Assembly (NCBI RefSeq): GCF_000002595.2
Contig: NC_057005.1
Coordinates: 7,292,193-7,356,192, forward strand
DNA from: Chlamydomonas reinhardtii
Taxonomy: Eukaryota > Chlorophyta > Chlorophyceae > Chlamydomonadales > Chlamydomonadaceae
Direction of reading: 5' to 3'
Length of the DNA stretch: 64,000 bases
In this document: piece by piece, positions 28,253-40,800 of the stretch
How positions within the stretch are numbered: the stretch's first letter is position 1
Layout of the letters: each line of letters begins with the position of its first letter
The notes under the pieces: model-generated
Told to the model about the DNA's origin: nothing
What the model saw: the letters and a program-made list of their open reading frames with translations, nothing else
Database searches by the model: none
Translations under genes and position numbers: made by a program

Positions 28253-31200
28253 ATGCAGCACGACGAGGTCATTTGGCAGGCAAGTGGCGCGGTTCGCTTT
28301 TAGGCTGCCTTGCTGCGCGAGCCGGCGGCTGGGGCTTGGCTGCTGGAGCGGCCAGAAGCAGTCAGTGACGATGATTTATATGTTGGAGCGACCTGGTGGT
28401 AATTAGTTTATGCAGCATGACTGAATCTGGCTGTGCCCGCCTCACAGGTCATCGGTCACTTCAACTGCAGTTATCGCGCTAAGACGCAGACACAGAACTT
28501 TTGTAGAAATGAGCACAACGTCACGGGGCTGTGCAATCGCAGCTCCTGTCCGCTCGCGAACAGCCGCTATGCGACCATCAAGGAGGAGAACGGTCGCTGC
28601 TACCTTCTCCTGAAGACGATTGAGCGGGCGCACACGCCAAAGAACTTGTGGCAGAAGATTAGGCTGAAGAAGAACTACGCGGCAGCACTTGAGCAGTTGG
28701 ACCAGCACTTACAGTACTGGCCCAAGTTCCTGGTGCACAAGAACAAGCAGCGCTTCACCAAAATCACGCAGTACCTCATACGCATGCGGAAACTGGAGGT
28801 CAAAGCGCGGCCCAAGCTTGTGGGCATCAACCGCAAGTGGGTGGGGGCGCAGCGGATGTGGAGGAGGGCTAGGGCTGCCGTGGGTAATGCGGTTTGGGTA
28901 TGGTGGTGCAGCCGCTTGGGTGTGATGTGCGGGACGGCAGCCGCCACCGGCCGCATGGAGCAGGCATCTCCGGCGGGACGGGCTGGGGTCCCACATCACC
29001 CATGTCCCCAGTGCAGACCCTGCCCACTTCCACGTCTTGCCCCCACCATCCCGCGTGCCGCTGCCCCGACTCTGAAACCTGCCAATGCGCCCTTCTGCAG
29101 GCTGGAGAAGGTGGAGCGCAAGCGGGAGGCCAAGGCGGAGACGGCGGCGCAGCTGGAGAAGTCCATCGAGTCGGAGCTGCTGAAGCGGTTGCAGGTGCGT
29201 GGGTGCTGGCGTTTTGGGGTGTGAGCAGCGGGCCGGCACACACCTCTTAGCGGGGGTGGGGCATGTTGGCGTGGGGCCGGTCCTCCGGTGCCCGTACCCG
29301 CCAACAGGGCGGCGCTGGCTACGGGCAGCGGGGCGTGCATGTGGTGACTGAGGCACTACCGTACAGAGATGCAGAGCTTGATCAGCGCATGAACTTGCTG
29401 TCGTGTCCTCGCGCCGCTGCCTGCCTTCGCGTCTCCGCTCACCTACTTGAACTGGTCGCGCCCTGCCTTTGCCCCTGACTGATCCTACCGCCGCCCCGCC
29501 TCCGTACGGCACACGTGCCACACCGCAGAGCGGCACGTACGGCGACATCTACAACTTCCCCCTGGCGCAGTACAGCAAGGTGCTGGACAGCCAGGAGGTG
29601 AAGCAGGCGGAGGAGGAGCTGGAGGCGGAGGCGGAGGAGGAGCTGGACGCGGAGGAGTTCGTGGCGGGCGACGAGGACGACGAGGAGGAGGACGAGGAGG
29701 AGGAGGTGAGGCGCAGGGGATGGGGGTGGGGGGCGCTGCGGCGTCGGTGCGGAGGCTGTGCACAGGCTGGGGATAGGTGCAGCGGGGGTAGGGTGGACCA
29801 AGGCGGACCACGAGATGTGCAGCGACGTCAACAGGAGGATATGCGCGGGCGGCTCCTCGCCTCAGGGCGGGGCAGTTGATGGCGGGCCCACTCACCCCAG
29901 CCCGCCAGCAGCAGCAGCGCCGCCCGCCAAACCAAGCCACAGCGTTGCGACAATCGTTGGCTGTTGCCTCTCCCTCCAGTGGCCCAGTCAGCACGCATCC
30001 GACGTACAGCCAGAACGCGGAACCAATCCGCGCTTATGCGTGTCAAGCATGGAGTGCATGCTTGGGTAAACGGATTACCTAGTTAGTGTCGCTGTCTGTG
30101 TATGACATGGAGCAAGGTCACGCATACGGTACTCATCGCTGTCGTGCACTTTCTTCTTTAGTGGGCACGCATAAGTATGCTTTGGGCGCGGATGCATTTT
30201 GCGGGTGGCTCCCTGCTCTTGCAGCAGGGCAGTCCTCGGAGGCTTGTGTGCCAGTGCCGCTAGGGACCGACATGCCACCCGCCACACCAAACCCATAGCG
30301 TTGCGACAATCGTTGGCTGTTGCCTCTCCCTCCAGTGGCCCAGTCAGCACGCATCCGACGTACAGCTCAAGCCACGCACCGCACGGCCCACGTGACGTGG
30401 CGCCTCCCTTTCCAACCGCGTTGTGTCTCCCACCACCCTCGACGCACGCACACCCTCCCATAGTCCATTCCGCTCCCTCCTCCCTCGTGCCCATTGTGCC
30501 GCCCCGCAGGTGGAGTACCTGGATGACGAGGACGTGCAGCTGGATGAGGAGGACATGGAGGACTGGGAGGACGGCGAGGACGACGACGACGATGAGGAGG
30601 TGAGGAGGAAAAAGGCGGCGCGCGGGGAGGACGCCGGGGCAGCCGGATGGTAATGCAGGGTCGTGGGGGGTCAGGGACGTTGCCGGGCGTGTAGGAGAAG
30701 GGGTGTGTTTGTAAGTGGGTATAAGGGAGCGTGGAAAGGGCAGCCAATGTGGAAGGGTGTTGGGAAACAGCGGTTTGCGTTGGTGTCATTTGGAACCGCT
30801 CTAGGATCTCCTGGGATTAGGCGCTGAATGTGGCAAAGTGCAGATCCACTCAGCGACAAGGGAGGAGGCAAGCGGCAACGTTTGTGCGGAAGCCGCCACG
30901 TCACTAGCGGCATGCAGGGCCTGAGAAGCGGGCTTGATACAGCATGCCCATATCCACCCATGGCTCTGCTGCAACCTTGCCTCTCACACCTCCCGCAGGG
31001 CGATGATGACGACGAGCGGCCCAGCGGCTCGGGCGGCAGCGAGGAGGAGGAGCCGGCCAGCAGCAGTGGCGAGGGCGACGACGAGGAGGACGCGGACGAT
31101 GTGGAAGGAGGATCGGACCAGGAGCCGTCGCCGTCACGGAAACGGAAAGCGGCTCCCCCGCGCGGGCCCCAGCGACCAGCGGCAGCGGCGGGCAGGGGCA

Positions 31201-31313
31201 AGGGCGCAGCGGCGGCGGCGGCAGGAAAGCGGGCAGCGCCGCCGCAGAAGCGGCGGCGACAGGTGGAAATTGAGTATGAGGAGGAGCGGGAACCGGTGCG
31301 GCAGATGCACTAA
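28253..31313 (+). CDS. MAK16: Ribosome biogenesis protein MAK16
   Basis: Six exons in phase: 28253-28279, 28448-28836, 29101-29194, 29529-29705, 30510-30599 and 30999-31313, 363 residues. MAK16 is a nucleolar factor for 60S subunit assembly. Conserved blocks in order are [63 protein letters not shown], then the coiled [13 protein letters not shown] and [11 protein letters not shown]. The C-terminal third is almost wholly Glu/Asp, followed by a basic tail ([10 protein letters not shown]), as in other members but longer. Exon 1 codes only nine residues, and its intron (28280-28447) uses a GC-AG boundary; the conserved IWQ-VI junction leaves no GT alternative. Intron 4 contains a 69-bp direct repeat. 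Confidence 0.97.
29942..30366. repeat. 69-bp direct repeats in MAK16 intron 4
   Basis: The block starting GCGTTGCGACAATCGTTGGC occurs at 29942-30010 and again at 30298-30366 without visible differences. The two copies flank about 290 bp of unrelated sequence. Less exact similarity extends a little upstream of both (CGCC..CCAAACC). Confidence 0.9.
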
Positions 31314-32277
31314 CGCAGCAGCTGTTGCAGGGGCGGCGGGAGCGGCAGGGGGGTGGTGTCGCGGTGGCAGAGGCTGCTGCAGGGAAGAGGCAAACAATGT
31401 ATAGCTCAGCAAGTAGGGGTGCGTGTGTGTGAATGAGAATACCTGCTGATGATGAGGGCGTGGCCTTCGAGTTGAGGCAGTTAGGTTGTGTTGAGCGTAT
31501 GAATGCAGAATTGTAGAATCGAGTATAGTACGCATGCGGTAAGCACGCAGGGGGCATCGCGCATATGCACCCCCACGGGGGCAGTGCATGGCATGGACTA
31601 TGGATTGTGTGTGCGTGCGTGGCGGAAGAAAGCACTGGGCAACTTCTTATTGTGACGCACTTCAAGGATAAGCAGTCTCAAGCTGTGTTGGCACAAAATT
31701 CAGGGCAGTCCAAGGAAATTCGAAGCAGGTGTGAGAAGGCGTGCGGCCAGGTGCGACGAAGCGTTCGTCCCTGCGTTGTACCATCGTTCCGGTCTGAGGA
31801 TGGCGAGTGCCAGCCCCCGTGGAGCCTGCCAGCTTGCACAATCACCGCCTGTCGGGCCTGCGCTCCCAGTAGGTCCCAGTCATGCCTGACATGCCCATGC
31901 AGACATGTACACCTGCCAGGCCCGGAGCGTGAGGAATGCGCGTCAGCAAAACATCGACACATCCTGCCAGCTACCGTCGGTACAGTAACAGCGCGCGAAC
32001 GACGCACCAATGCCTTGTCCCTTCTTGCTACGCATTTATGTGGGCACGGGTGGGAACCACACACATCGGGACTACGCTTTCCTGCCCCTTGCCATGTTCC
32101 ATCACGGACATGTACACCTGCCAGGCTGCCATCACCTGCCCCTTCCCATTTGGCCATTCGCGCCCCAGTTCCCCATCCGGTCCCCGCGCCCATGACACGG
32201 CAACGCAACCTTTTGATCTACGACACCACGAACCGCCTGACATGACCAGATAAGTACAGCATTGCGCGTCGTCAGCG
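31314..32277. other. MAK16 3' flank and decarboxylase promoter
   Basis: No gene supported. No TGTAA was found here on the plus strand. A 19-base stretch, ACATGTACACCTGCCAGGC, occurs twice (near 31903 and 32109). Confidence 0.5.
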
Positions 32278-35200
32278 ATGTGGGTGGCGCGAAGGCTCGG
32301 AGGCAGCCTAGGGGTGTTGCGGGCACCCGTGTCTGTACCTGGCCACTGCCAGTGGCGCTCCTTTAGCAGAATTGATGCCGTCAGGCAGCTTTTGAACGAG
32401 CATCGGCGTGTTCCTGCGAGGGCTGGCGGAAATGCCGCATCGACATCGGCGCCCAGTGGCTTGAGCGGCGCGTCAGTGGCGCAGTCGCCAGTAGGGAATA
32501 ATGCAGATCACGCTAAGGAAGGCGATACGGTCAACACGCTGGTGAAGGAGCTCCTGAGGATATTCACGCGAAAGGTTCCAGGCTCGCTGGTGCCTGACGA
32601 GCTGGTGCGGGGCTTTGTCCACGTAAGTGTCAAGCATTCCAACCAAAAATTCGATCCAGTGGGGGCTTTGACTGCGCTAGTGGGGGTTGGGACGCGTGTG
32701 CGGGTTTCACACGGCGGAGTGTCCCATGCACGAGTCGCACAGCGTTTTACCGGTAAGGACCACTAAGTAAGGACCGCCCGGATAGCGCGTGACCCCTCGG
32801 TGCCAGCGGGGCCTTGCCCCGCGGTATCGGCTGCCGCGTACGAGCCACCTCCCCGCGCCCTTTAACGACTCAAAACCCGCGGTGCCCGCAGGCCTACAAG
32901 CAGCTGGGGGGCACGCAGGAGCGATTGGACTTCTTTCGCCTGATCACACGGGAGCTGGGGCTGTCCGGTGAGCGTGGCATCCAGGGTGTTGGGTGGGTGC
33001 TGGGTGGGGCACAGGTCCACAGGCGCCTACTAGAACTGCAGCCGTGGCAATGCACGATGAACCCGCTATCTTGAATCAAGCATGAGGCTCGATAGTGGGT
33101 GACTGTTAGCCAAGGCTCTACTACCGTATGTATCGCCTCGTGAACCCAAACTGGCGGTGGCGACTCTTTAGGCACACCCATGCATGCAGTGAACGAGGTC
33201 AACACGGCGGTGCGATCATGGGACAGCGCCGTGGCACGCGGCGCGGCTTCAATCGCCACCTCGACGCCCTCCCAACCCCAGGCGGCGCCATCGCCGCTGC
33301 AGTGGGATGCGGCCTACCGCGCCGCCGACCGCCTCGCGTCCGCCGCCACACCTCTGTACTCGCAGCTGTTTGTGCCAATCAGCCAGGCACCGGATGGTGA
33401 GTGGCACGGCAAGAAGGAACAGAGCGCTGGAAGAGGCGTTGTAGCACGTCAGGCAGGGGGTTGCTTTTAGCGGTGTTTACACTGGTGTGACGGGCAATCC
33501 CTCGCGCCTGGGCCCAGAATGTTCTTGACGCGGGGCTTGGGGCAGGCACGGAGACAGGCAATTGTGCGGTGCGGCGGCGGCGTGCGCAGGCATGAAGTTC
33601 CTTGTGGACATGCGGGCCGACCTGATGGACGTGGTGGCGGCGGCGACAGTGGCCGCACCCGCATCCGCACCTGCAGCTGCACCTAACCCAGAAGCAGAAG
33701 CCTCGACCGCCGACGGCAGCAGCACCAGCAGTAGCACCCATCGCGGAGTGGGAACGGCAGTGGCGCCCAGCAGCACAGGCGCTGCGGGGGAAGCGCAGGA
33801 GGCAGGTGGGCACACGGCGGGCGCGGTGGCGGCGGCAGTGGGTGCGGCGGCGCCGCCCGCCGCTCTCACGGTGTCACTGGAGGAGTCTGCGCACCTGCGG
33901 GCCATGGCCGAGCAGCTCAGGTGAGGTGATGGTGGTGGCGGTGGTGGCGGTGGTGGTGGCGGTGGTGGTGGTGGTGGTGGTGGTGGTGGTGGTGGTGGTG
34001 GTGGTGGTGGTGGTGGTGGGGCTGGTGTCAGTGGTGTCAGTGGTGTCAGAGGTATCAGTGGTGATGGTGATGGCGAGTTCGTTGTTGTTACCCCGCGACC
34101 GCTGCTTCTGCCGCTGCCGCCTGTTGATACTGATGCCCAGCTACCGACCCGCCGCGCTGCGCCCTCCCCCCCCCCGCACACGCGCACTGCGCTGCAGGCA
34201 GCTGCTGGCCGAGTGGTTCAGTGTGGGGCTGCTGCACCTGCAGCACATCTCATGGGAGGAGTCGCCGGCGGCCTTGCTGGTGAGCAGAGCGGCCGTGAGG
34301 CGTTTGCCAGAACACGACTTTCGCCCTTCCGTTGCCTTTTCGACAATCCTCCTCCTTTTACTCTGTTCACCACACGCTCGCGGGTGTGCTGTCACACGCC
34401 CGACACGCAGGAGCGGGTGATGCGGGCGGAGGCGGTGCATCCGCTGGGCGGCAGCTGGGAAGAGCTGCGGCGGCGGCTGGGCCCGCGGCGGCGCGTGTTC
34501 GCGTTCACGCACCCCTGCATGCCGGGAGAGCCGCTGGTGGTGCTGCACACCGCGCTCATGAACCGGGTGAGGGGGGGGTTGCAAATACCAGCCCAAATTA
34601 AACCAGACCATGCTAAACTAGCGGAGCGCAGGCAGAGGCGTTAGTTGAAATGCGTAAGTGCGAATGCGAATGCAGACGTTAGTTGCAAGCGATAATACTT
34701 ATGGGAGGGGACCGCATGAGGAGGCGGTTAGGGTGGCTGCCAAGATGCCGCGTGAGGTGACAGCTGGTGTCGGGGCCGGGGCCGGGACTATGGGGCCGGG
34801 ACCGGGTATGCATGCAGCGCTTGTGCATGTGCGTTTGAGGCGGGTCTGTGCGACCCAAGGCCGTGTGCGCCTCTGCTATCCCTGTGGCACCACGTGTCTA
34901 AAGCGCCCGCATCTGGTTGCGCTGTGCGCTTCAGCCGCTGACCGGCTTCACACACCTCCACCTGTGCGGCCCCTCTGGCCTTGCGCTTTTCCCACGCACA
35001 GCCAGCTGCCTGCATTGACGACATCCTGTCGCACCACGACCGCGCCGGTGAGCCGCCGGCCGCCTGTTCCCCCACGCCCGCCGCCGCTTCCTCCTCCGCC
35101 GCCTCCGGCCCCACCACTGCCGTGTTCTACTCCATCTCGTCCAGCCAGCCCGGGCTCAAGGGCATCGAGCTGGGCCACTTCCTCATCCAGCGGGTCGCCG

Positions 35201-36949
35201 AGAGGCTCACGGTGCGTGCGGCGACGCGGCTGCTGGTGTGGGGTGGTGCAGGGACTGGTGCGTGCGGCAAGGCGCAGGAAATGGCGCGCACGTGTGCTTG
35301 AGTTGCTAGGATGGTGGGCGGGCCACCCCTACACACGTGCACGTGCCGTGCCCACAACATGTCCACCCACTCCGCACCCTCTGCGCAACAGGCCGAGCAT
35401 CCCAGCCTGCGGCAGCTGGTGACGCTGTCGCCGCTGCCCAACTTCCGGTCCTGGCTCACGTCGCAGCTGCAGCAGCAGCTGATGCTGCCGCAGGCGGCAG
35501 CCGGCAGCGCCAGCAGCGGCGCCAGTCCCCAGCAGCAATCCGAGCAGACGCAACCGCAACCGCTCCTGCTGCCGGCTGAGCAGGTGGCAGTGGTGGGCCT
35601 GGCGCGAGCCATGGGCTGGCGGTGCGCAGACCCAAGCCCAGGCAGCCCCGGAGCAACGGCGGTGCCAGTGGCAGTGCCAGGTCCGACGGTGTCGCCGACG
35701 GACGCGGCGGCCGCCCTGGCTTGGCTGTTGGACGGCGACCGATGGCTATCCGGCGCCAGTGGCGGCAGCGGCGATCCTGCCGCTTCGGTACCGGCAGCCT
35801 TCTCGCCTCCTTACTTGAATGCCCCAAGTGATGCCGCCAACGCCGAGGCCACGGCCGCCGCCGCGCTCTCAGGCCCCTTCGCGCACCCGCCCCAGCCCGA
35901 AGCGGCAGTCCAGCCGCCGCCTCCAGCTGCGCCGGGCAAAGCTGTGTGCCCGGGCCCGGACGCCGATGCGGTGCTGCGGCCGGTGCTGATGCGGCTGGCG
36001 GCGCGGTACCTGGTGTGTGAGAAGCGGCGGTCCTTTGCGCTGTGCCCCGTGGCCAACTTCCACCTGCGCAATGGGGCGTCGCTGTGGCGCATCAACTGGA
36101 GGTGAGGGCAGGGCAGGGCAGGGCAGGGCAGGGCAGGGCAGGGCAGGGCAGGGCAGGGCAGGGCAGGGCAGGGCAGGGCAGGGCAGGGCAGGGCAGGGCA
36201 GGGCAGGGCAGGGCAGGGCAGGGCAGGGCAGGGCAGAGGGCAGGCAGGGCAGGGGCGCTGACATGGCGGGTCGGCAGCCAGCCCTACGTGCTGGCCCGCC
36301 TTGCTGCCAAATGTGTGAAAGTGCCGTGCAATCACACAGGTCGCTGGCTACTGCCGCAATCATTACGGTCACAGTGCCGCCAACACGTCCCGCCCCAATC
36401 CATGGGCTCGAGCATGAACCCGCCCCTTAATTAGTTCATGAATGTAAACCCCGCTCCCCCCCACATGTCGTGCAGGGCTGACACGAGCCATCTGGGCCTG
36501 CGCCGCAGCTTGGGCATCATGTGCAACTACCACTACCAGCTGGATAGTGTGTACGACAACAACAGGCGGTACCTGCTGCAGCATGAGGTGGGGAGGTAGG
36601 GGGTGGGTGGGAGATGGGGCAGGAAGGCGGGAGGTTAAGGGGGTGGGAGGTGGGGGACGTGCAAGGTGGGTGCGGCGGCGAAGGGCCAAGGTGTGGGTGG
36701 GCAGGCGCGGGGTCTGCAGTAGGTGGGCGGCCGCGCAGGTGCAGGTAGAACGGCTGCAGTGCACAAGTACCGCATCGTAGTGTTACTGCATCGCCTGTGA
36801 AGCGATGTGAAGCAAGGTGTGAAGCGTTGTTCGAGGCACGCTATGACGCTGACGCCCATGCGGGAGTCCTGTATCTGAACATTGCTGATACTGCCTTGCA
36901 GGTGACGACGCACCCGCAAGTGCACGAGCTTCTCAGTCGCCAGCAGTGA
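32278..36949 (+). CDS. MLYCD: Malonyl-CoA decarboxylase
   Basis: Ten exons in phase: 32278-32622, 32892-32967, 33190-33396, 33590-33920, 34198-34279, 34411-34566, 35002-35211, 35392-36101, 36476-36587 and 36902-36949, 758 residues. The enzyme converts malonyl-CoA to acetyl-CoA and CO2. N-terminal helical-domain blocks include [16 protein letters not shown]. The catalytic GNAT-like part has [20 protein letters not shown] (with the family's catalytic Ser), [26 protein letters not shown] (catalytic His), RINWRADTS and [12 protein letters not shown]. The N-terminus ([16 protein letters not shown]) looks like a mitochondrial presequence, and the C-terminus SRQQ is not a peroxisomal signal. It is longer than usual because of Ala/Ser-rich inserts in exon 4 and a Gln/Ala/Pro-rich insert of about 160 residues in exon 8. 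Confidence 0.95.
33921..34020 (+). repeat. (GGT)n microsatellite
   Basis: A nearly uninterrupted GGT/GTG run occupies the start of malonyl-CoA decarboxylase intron 4, immediately after the donor site. Confidence 0.9.
34571..34710 (-). repeat. Intronic dispersed repeat, copy 2
   Basis: In malonyl-CoA decarboxylase intron 6 (34567-35001), inverted relative to the gene. Its reverse complement shares ordered blocks with 11291-11397, including TTATCGCTTGCA, CGCCTCTGCCTG, GCTCCGCTAG and TTGGGCTGGTA. It has an extra internal segment containing GCATTCGCATTCGCACTTAC. Confidence 0.7.
36103..36238 (+). repeat. (GGGCA)n pentanucleotide array
   Basis: About 27 uninterrupted GGGCA units begin just inside the donor site of malonyl-CoA decarboxylase intron 8. 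The unit is not a telomeric repeat. Confidence 0.95.
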
Positions 36950-37838
36950 TGGCGCTTGCGCGGGGTTGGGGGTGGGGTTGGAGGGTTAGGAGGAGGATGT
37001 CAGGAAGGGTTGTGCGGATCAAATAGCACAGCAGGTCAAGCCGAAGGTTGCCTCCGTTGTCTTATGACTTTCCTGGACGAGGACCCTTTGAATCGGTATT
37101 GGTGTGTATAAGCGCGTGTTGCACTTGCAACGGCAAGGAGGCGATGATTGCAGGACAGGGTGCTGTCAGGGCCGTGCACATTCCCCATGCGTGTGACCAA
37201 CCCCGCCTCACCTTGCCCAGAGAACCGGAGGTCCGCTGCTCGGACGGCCCCCGGAAGCGCGATTGTAATCATCGCTACCTGCATTAACGCTGAGAGTGGC
37301 TACATAGGCCGCCTCGGTTGTAGGTCCTTAACTCACGCCTTAACTTTACGAGCGTGCAAGGACGTGGGGCGGGGGGCTAGGCGTAGGACCATGCTGCTGA
37401 GGCTGGTAGGTGTGCGTGTTGAACATCGATAGGGGGTGCGCGGGCACCATATCACCATATGGCGTGGTAACTGCGCTGAGCCCATGTAAGCAGCGGACAG
37501 GGGCAATCCTGGGGGACTTCGCCCCCCCTGGATCGCTTCGCTCGGGGGGGGGGGGGCTCAGCCCGGAAAACGACGTGCTGAAGCATATAAGTTCAGTCAA
37601 ACATATGGATACTGGCCGCTGGGACGTGCCACGTGTAGGGTGATGGGGTGGGAGACGGGAGTTCTTGACTGGCAGCCCATTGCACATGACCGAGCGATTC
37701 TGGCTGCAAGTTATTTAAACGCAGAGTCTCTCTACTTGCTTGACTTACTGAGGAAAGAAGGAGTGCGATACACTAACAGTCATTTCGTGATTTCGGGCTT
37801 TGACCAACTCACTCCGTGCCCGAGACCCTTTCTCGCAA
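36950..37838. other. Intergenic region with GC-rich hairpin
   Basis: Holds the decarboxylase 3' UTR (TGTAA at 37264) and the promoter of the CNNM gene. Near 37510-37560 a strong GC hairpin is possible, with a C-run and a G-run around TGGATCGCTTCGCTC. A frame around 37640-37850 overlaps the CNNM start but has no recognisable family. Confidence 0.5.
37264..37268 (+). other. TGTAA poly(A) signal
   Basis: Lies 315 bp past the stop of the malonyl-CoA decarboxylase gene, a usual distance for this kind of genome. Confidence 0.65.
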
Positions 37839-40800
37839 ATGAATTTAGCTAGAATTACACGTCGCTTGTTAGCAGGACCCGACGCGGTCGATGCAGTTGA
37901 AGCAGGTTGTTCCTGTGGAGAATCTGAAGAACATGTCTTCAACATCTATTATGTATTTACCTGTATCCTTCTGGTCGTCGTCTCGGGCCTCTGCTCTGGC
38001 CTTACACTCGGTGCGAGCAAAGTGAGCCGATTCGGGTGCGACGCTTCTCGACTGAACAATTGTGTCTCCTCTGTTCGTTGCAGGACTGCTCTCGCTAGAT
38101 GTGGTGGTGAGTACATGGCCAGGCGCCTGGTCGCTTTAGGGGGGTGCTGTACCCTGCCGCTGCACTCGGTGTCGGGTGTGGCCGGATAGTCCGAAGAAGC
38201 ATGACCGCCACGCATGACCGCCTAGTGCAGTGGGACTCTGGGGTCGCATGGAATTTCGGCGGTGTCTAAGGGGTCGCGGGGGCCAGCGCCGGAGCCACCG
38301 CACAGCTTCTCGTGTGTCCGACACGGCACGTGCGCAAACCACTCGCACGGCAAAGCGGGGTAGCCGATCAGCTGTATTTCACGCAGCTGTTTCGTACCCC
38401 AGACCTCAAGCCGTGGAGCGGTGCAGAACCCCAGGCACGCCGCTAGGGCGCTGCGGAACCTGAACGCGTGTTTATGGAAGTGCGTTACGCCCTGCCGTGA
38501 CAGGAGTTGGAAGTGCTGAAGCGGAGCGGGAAACCGCGGGAGCAGATGTATGCCGAGCGCATCATGCCTGTAATCAAGAACACGCACCACCTCCTCGTGA
38601 CGCTGCTGTTATGTAATGCATTGGCGATGGAGGTGAGTGGGTGACTCACACAAATTTAAGTGGGTCTACGCGCGATCAGTGCATGCATGCTGTATACACC
38701 CTATGCAGTTGTCAACTCCCTTGCGGGGTGTGCCACCTGCAGGCGTTGCCCATCTTTCTGGACAAGCTAGTGGTAAGAGCAATGTGGTGTAAAGGGGTCG
38801 CACGTTCGACTTGGACTGAGTGGAGGTCGGGCTAGGGTTGAGCGGCTTACGGGGCAACACGCACGTGCATTCTATGTTTTTACCACTCCACTTTTATCCT
38901 ACCTATGTATTACATATCTTCTACCCATCTACTATCAACGTGCCTGCCCCTAAAAGAGCAATGTCAGATGCTGGTATTTCATGTCGTGTTTGCGTTGCCT
39001 GGGTGCACATGGGGTCCGTGTGGGCCAGCTGTGCAACGGACCAACGCCTGTTGGCTCTGTTTCTCCGTCTGTACATTCGGCAGGACCCGCTAACGGCGGT
39101 GCTTGTGTCGGTGACGGCGGTGCTGTTCTTTGGAGAAATCATCCCGCAGGCTCTGTGCTCCAGGTGCGGCCAGGACTTTGTGCAGGCCGCCGCGGGTCCC
39201 GCAGGCACACCGGATCATTGTGGCATTGTGGTAACATGAAGGGATCACCTAGCCTTGTAGCGCAGTGCCGATGCTACCATCAGCCGCCCAGGCTCCCTAG
39301 CACTAAACGCGCATGCCATTTGACATGTCGCTGCCGCTGGCCCTGCCTGTACCCCTGCCGCTGCCGCAGGTTCGGCCTGGCCGTGGGTGCCAACCTGGCC
39401 TGGCTGGTCCGCGCGCTCATGTTCCTTACCTACCCGCTTGCGTGGCCCATCGGCAAGCTGCTGGACCTGCTGCTGGGCAGCGAGCACCACACACTGTTTC
39501 GGAGGACGCAGCTCAAGGTACGGTATCAGGAGGGGGGTCGACGCGCGCCCAGCGGGGGTGTGTGGGGCGTATGGAAGCGCGCGGGCGGGAGGAGCAGGCG
39601 GCGGTTCAGCGCCTGCAGGCGATGTGTGCATGTGCTCAGGCGGACAGGGCGGCGGGCGTGTCGAGCAGGCCGCGCTTGGTGCGCTGCGTGGGGGCGCCGG
39701 CGCTGCCCCCACTGCTGCTGCTGTTGCCGCGGCCCGGGCTGCTGGTGCTCAATCTTCCGGTGCATTGGGGAAGTTCAGGGTGCTGGCGGCTTCGCGAGAC
39801 GGCGAGGCGGAGGTGAAAGTCCCGCAGTTTGGCCTCGGGCGCGTTGGAGCTGCTGCTTGGGGGTTGCGATGTATGGCTTTTGTATGGGTATGTGTAAAAT
39901 AACTCTGGTTGAGCCTCGCTCGCGAGTCGCTGGTGAAGTGTGTGTTGTTACAGTCGCCGCCCAGCGGTGGGCCCGCCCACCGATGGGCCCGCCTCCGCAC
40001 CTCAGTCGACCCGCCCCTCCCCTCCTTCGGGCCAAAGTTTTATGTTTTACATTTTACGCAGGCGCTCGTGGACCTGCACGGGACGGACACGGGCCTCGGA
40101 GGCAAACTGAGCAGGGACGAGATCAATGTCATCACAGGTGGGCAACGGGGCGTTGGGTGGGAAGTAAAAACTGAAGCGGGGCGTCGTTGTGCTCTCAGCT
40201 CGGTTACCCGGATCGGTCCCGTTTCAGTGGCCTCTGCTGCTCAGGCACCCAGCCATCGCCGCAAACAACAAAGAAATGTAGGTAGTGGTGCTCTGCTGAC
40301 CGGCACGCTCTCACCTCCTCAGGTGCACTGGACCTGACCCACAAGATCGCGTTCCGTTCCATGACGCCGCTCGACAAGGTAAGACATACTTTGCTGTAGC
40401 TGCGAGCGCGCCTCCTGCAATGGCACTGCCTGAGGCATCTCGGCAACTTCCTGACGACGTACTGACATGCACCGGGGTCGCTTTTGTCCGGCACCCAGAC
40501 TGCGAACACACTAGCGCAGCCTGGCTGTGCAGCAGCTGCCAGGGACACCCAGTCCACTACCGGACGCTCCACCACACTGTACGCTGGACGTCCGGCGGCA
40601 TGCCTCTGCTCTGCAGGTGTTCATGTTGTCTCTGGAGGAGACGCTGAACGACGCGGTGGTGGAGGCGGTGCTGGAGAGCGGGCACAGCCGCATCCCGGTG
40701 CATCGCGGCACCGACCGCCATGACATCGTGGGACTGGTGCTTGTGAAGGAACTGCTGAGCGCGGTGCGGCAGCGTGGCCAGGTGAGGGGCGATTTGGGTC

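Noticed and set aside
36103-36238. Interstitial telomere
   Set aside because: The unit is GGGCA, not the TTTTAGGG-type repeat of Chlamydomonas telomeres, and it lies inside an intron.
37510-37560. GC hairpin as a terminator
   Set aside because: Hairpin terminators are bacterial; a TGTAA signal upstream already accounts for the 3' end of the preceding gene.
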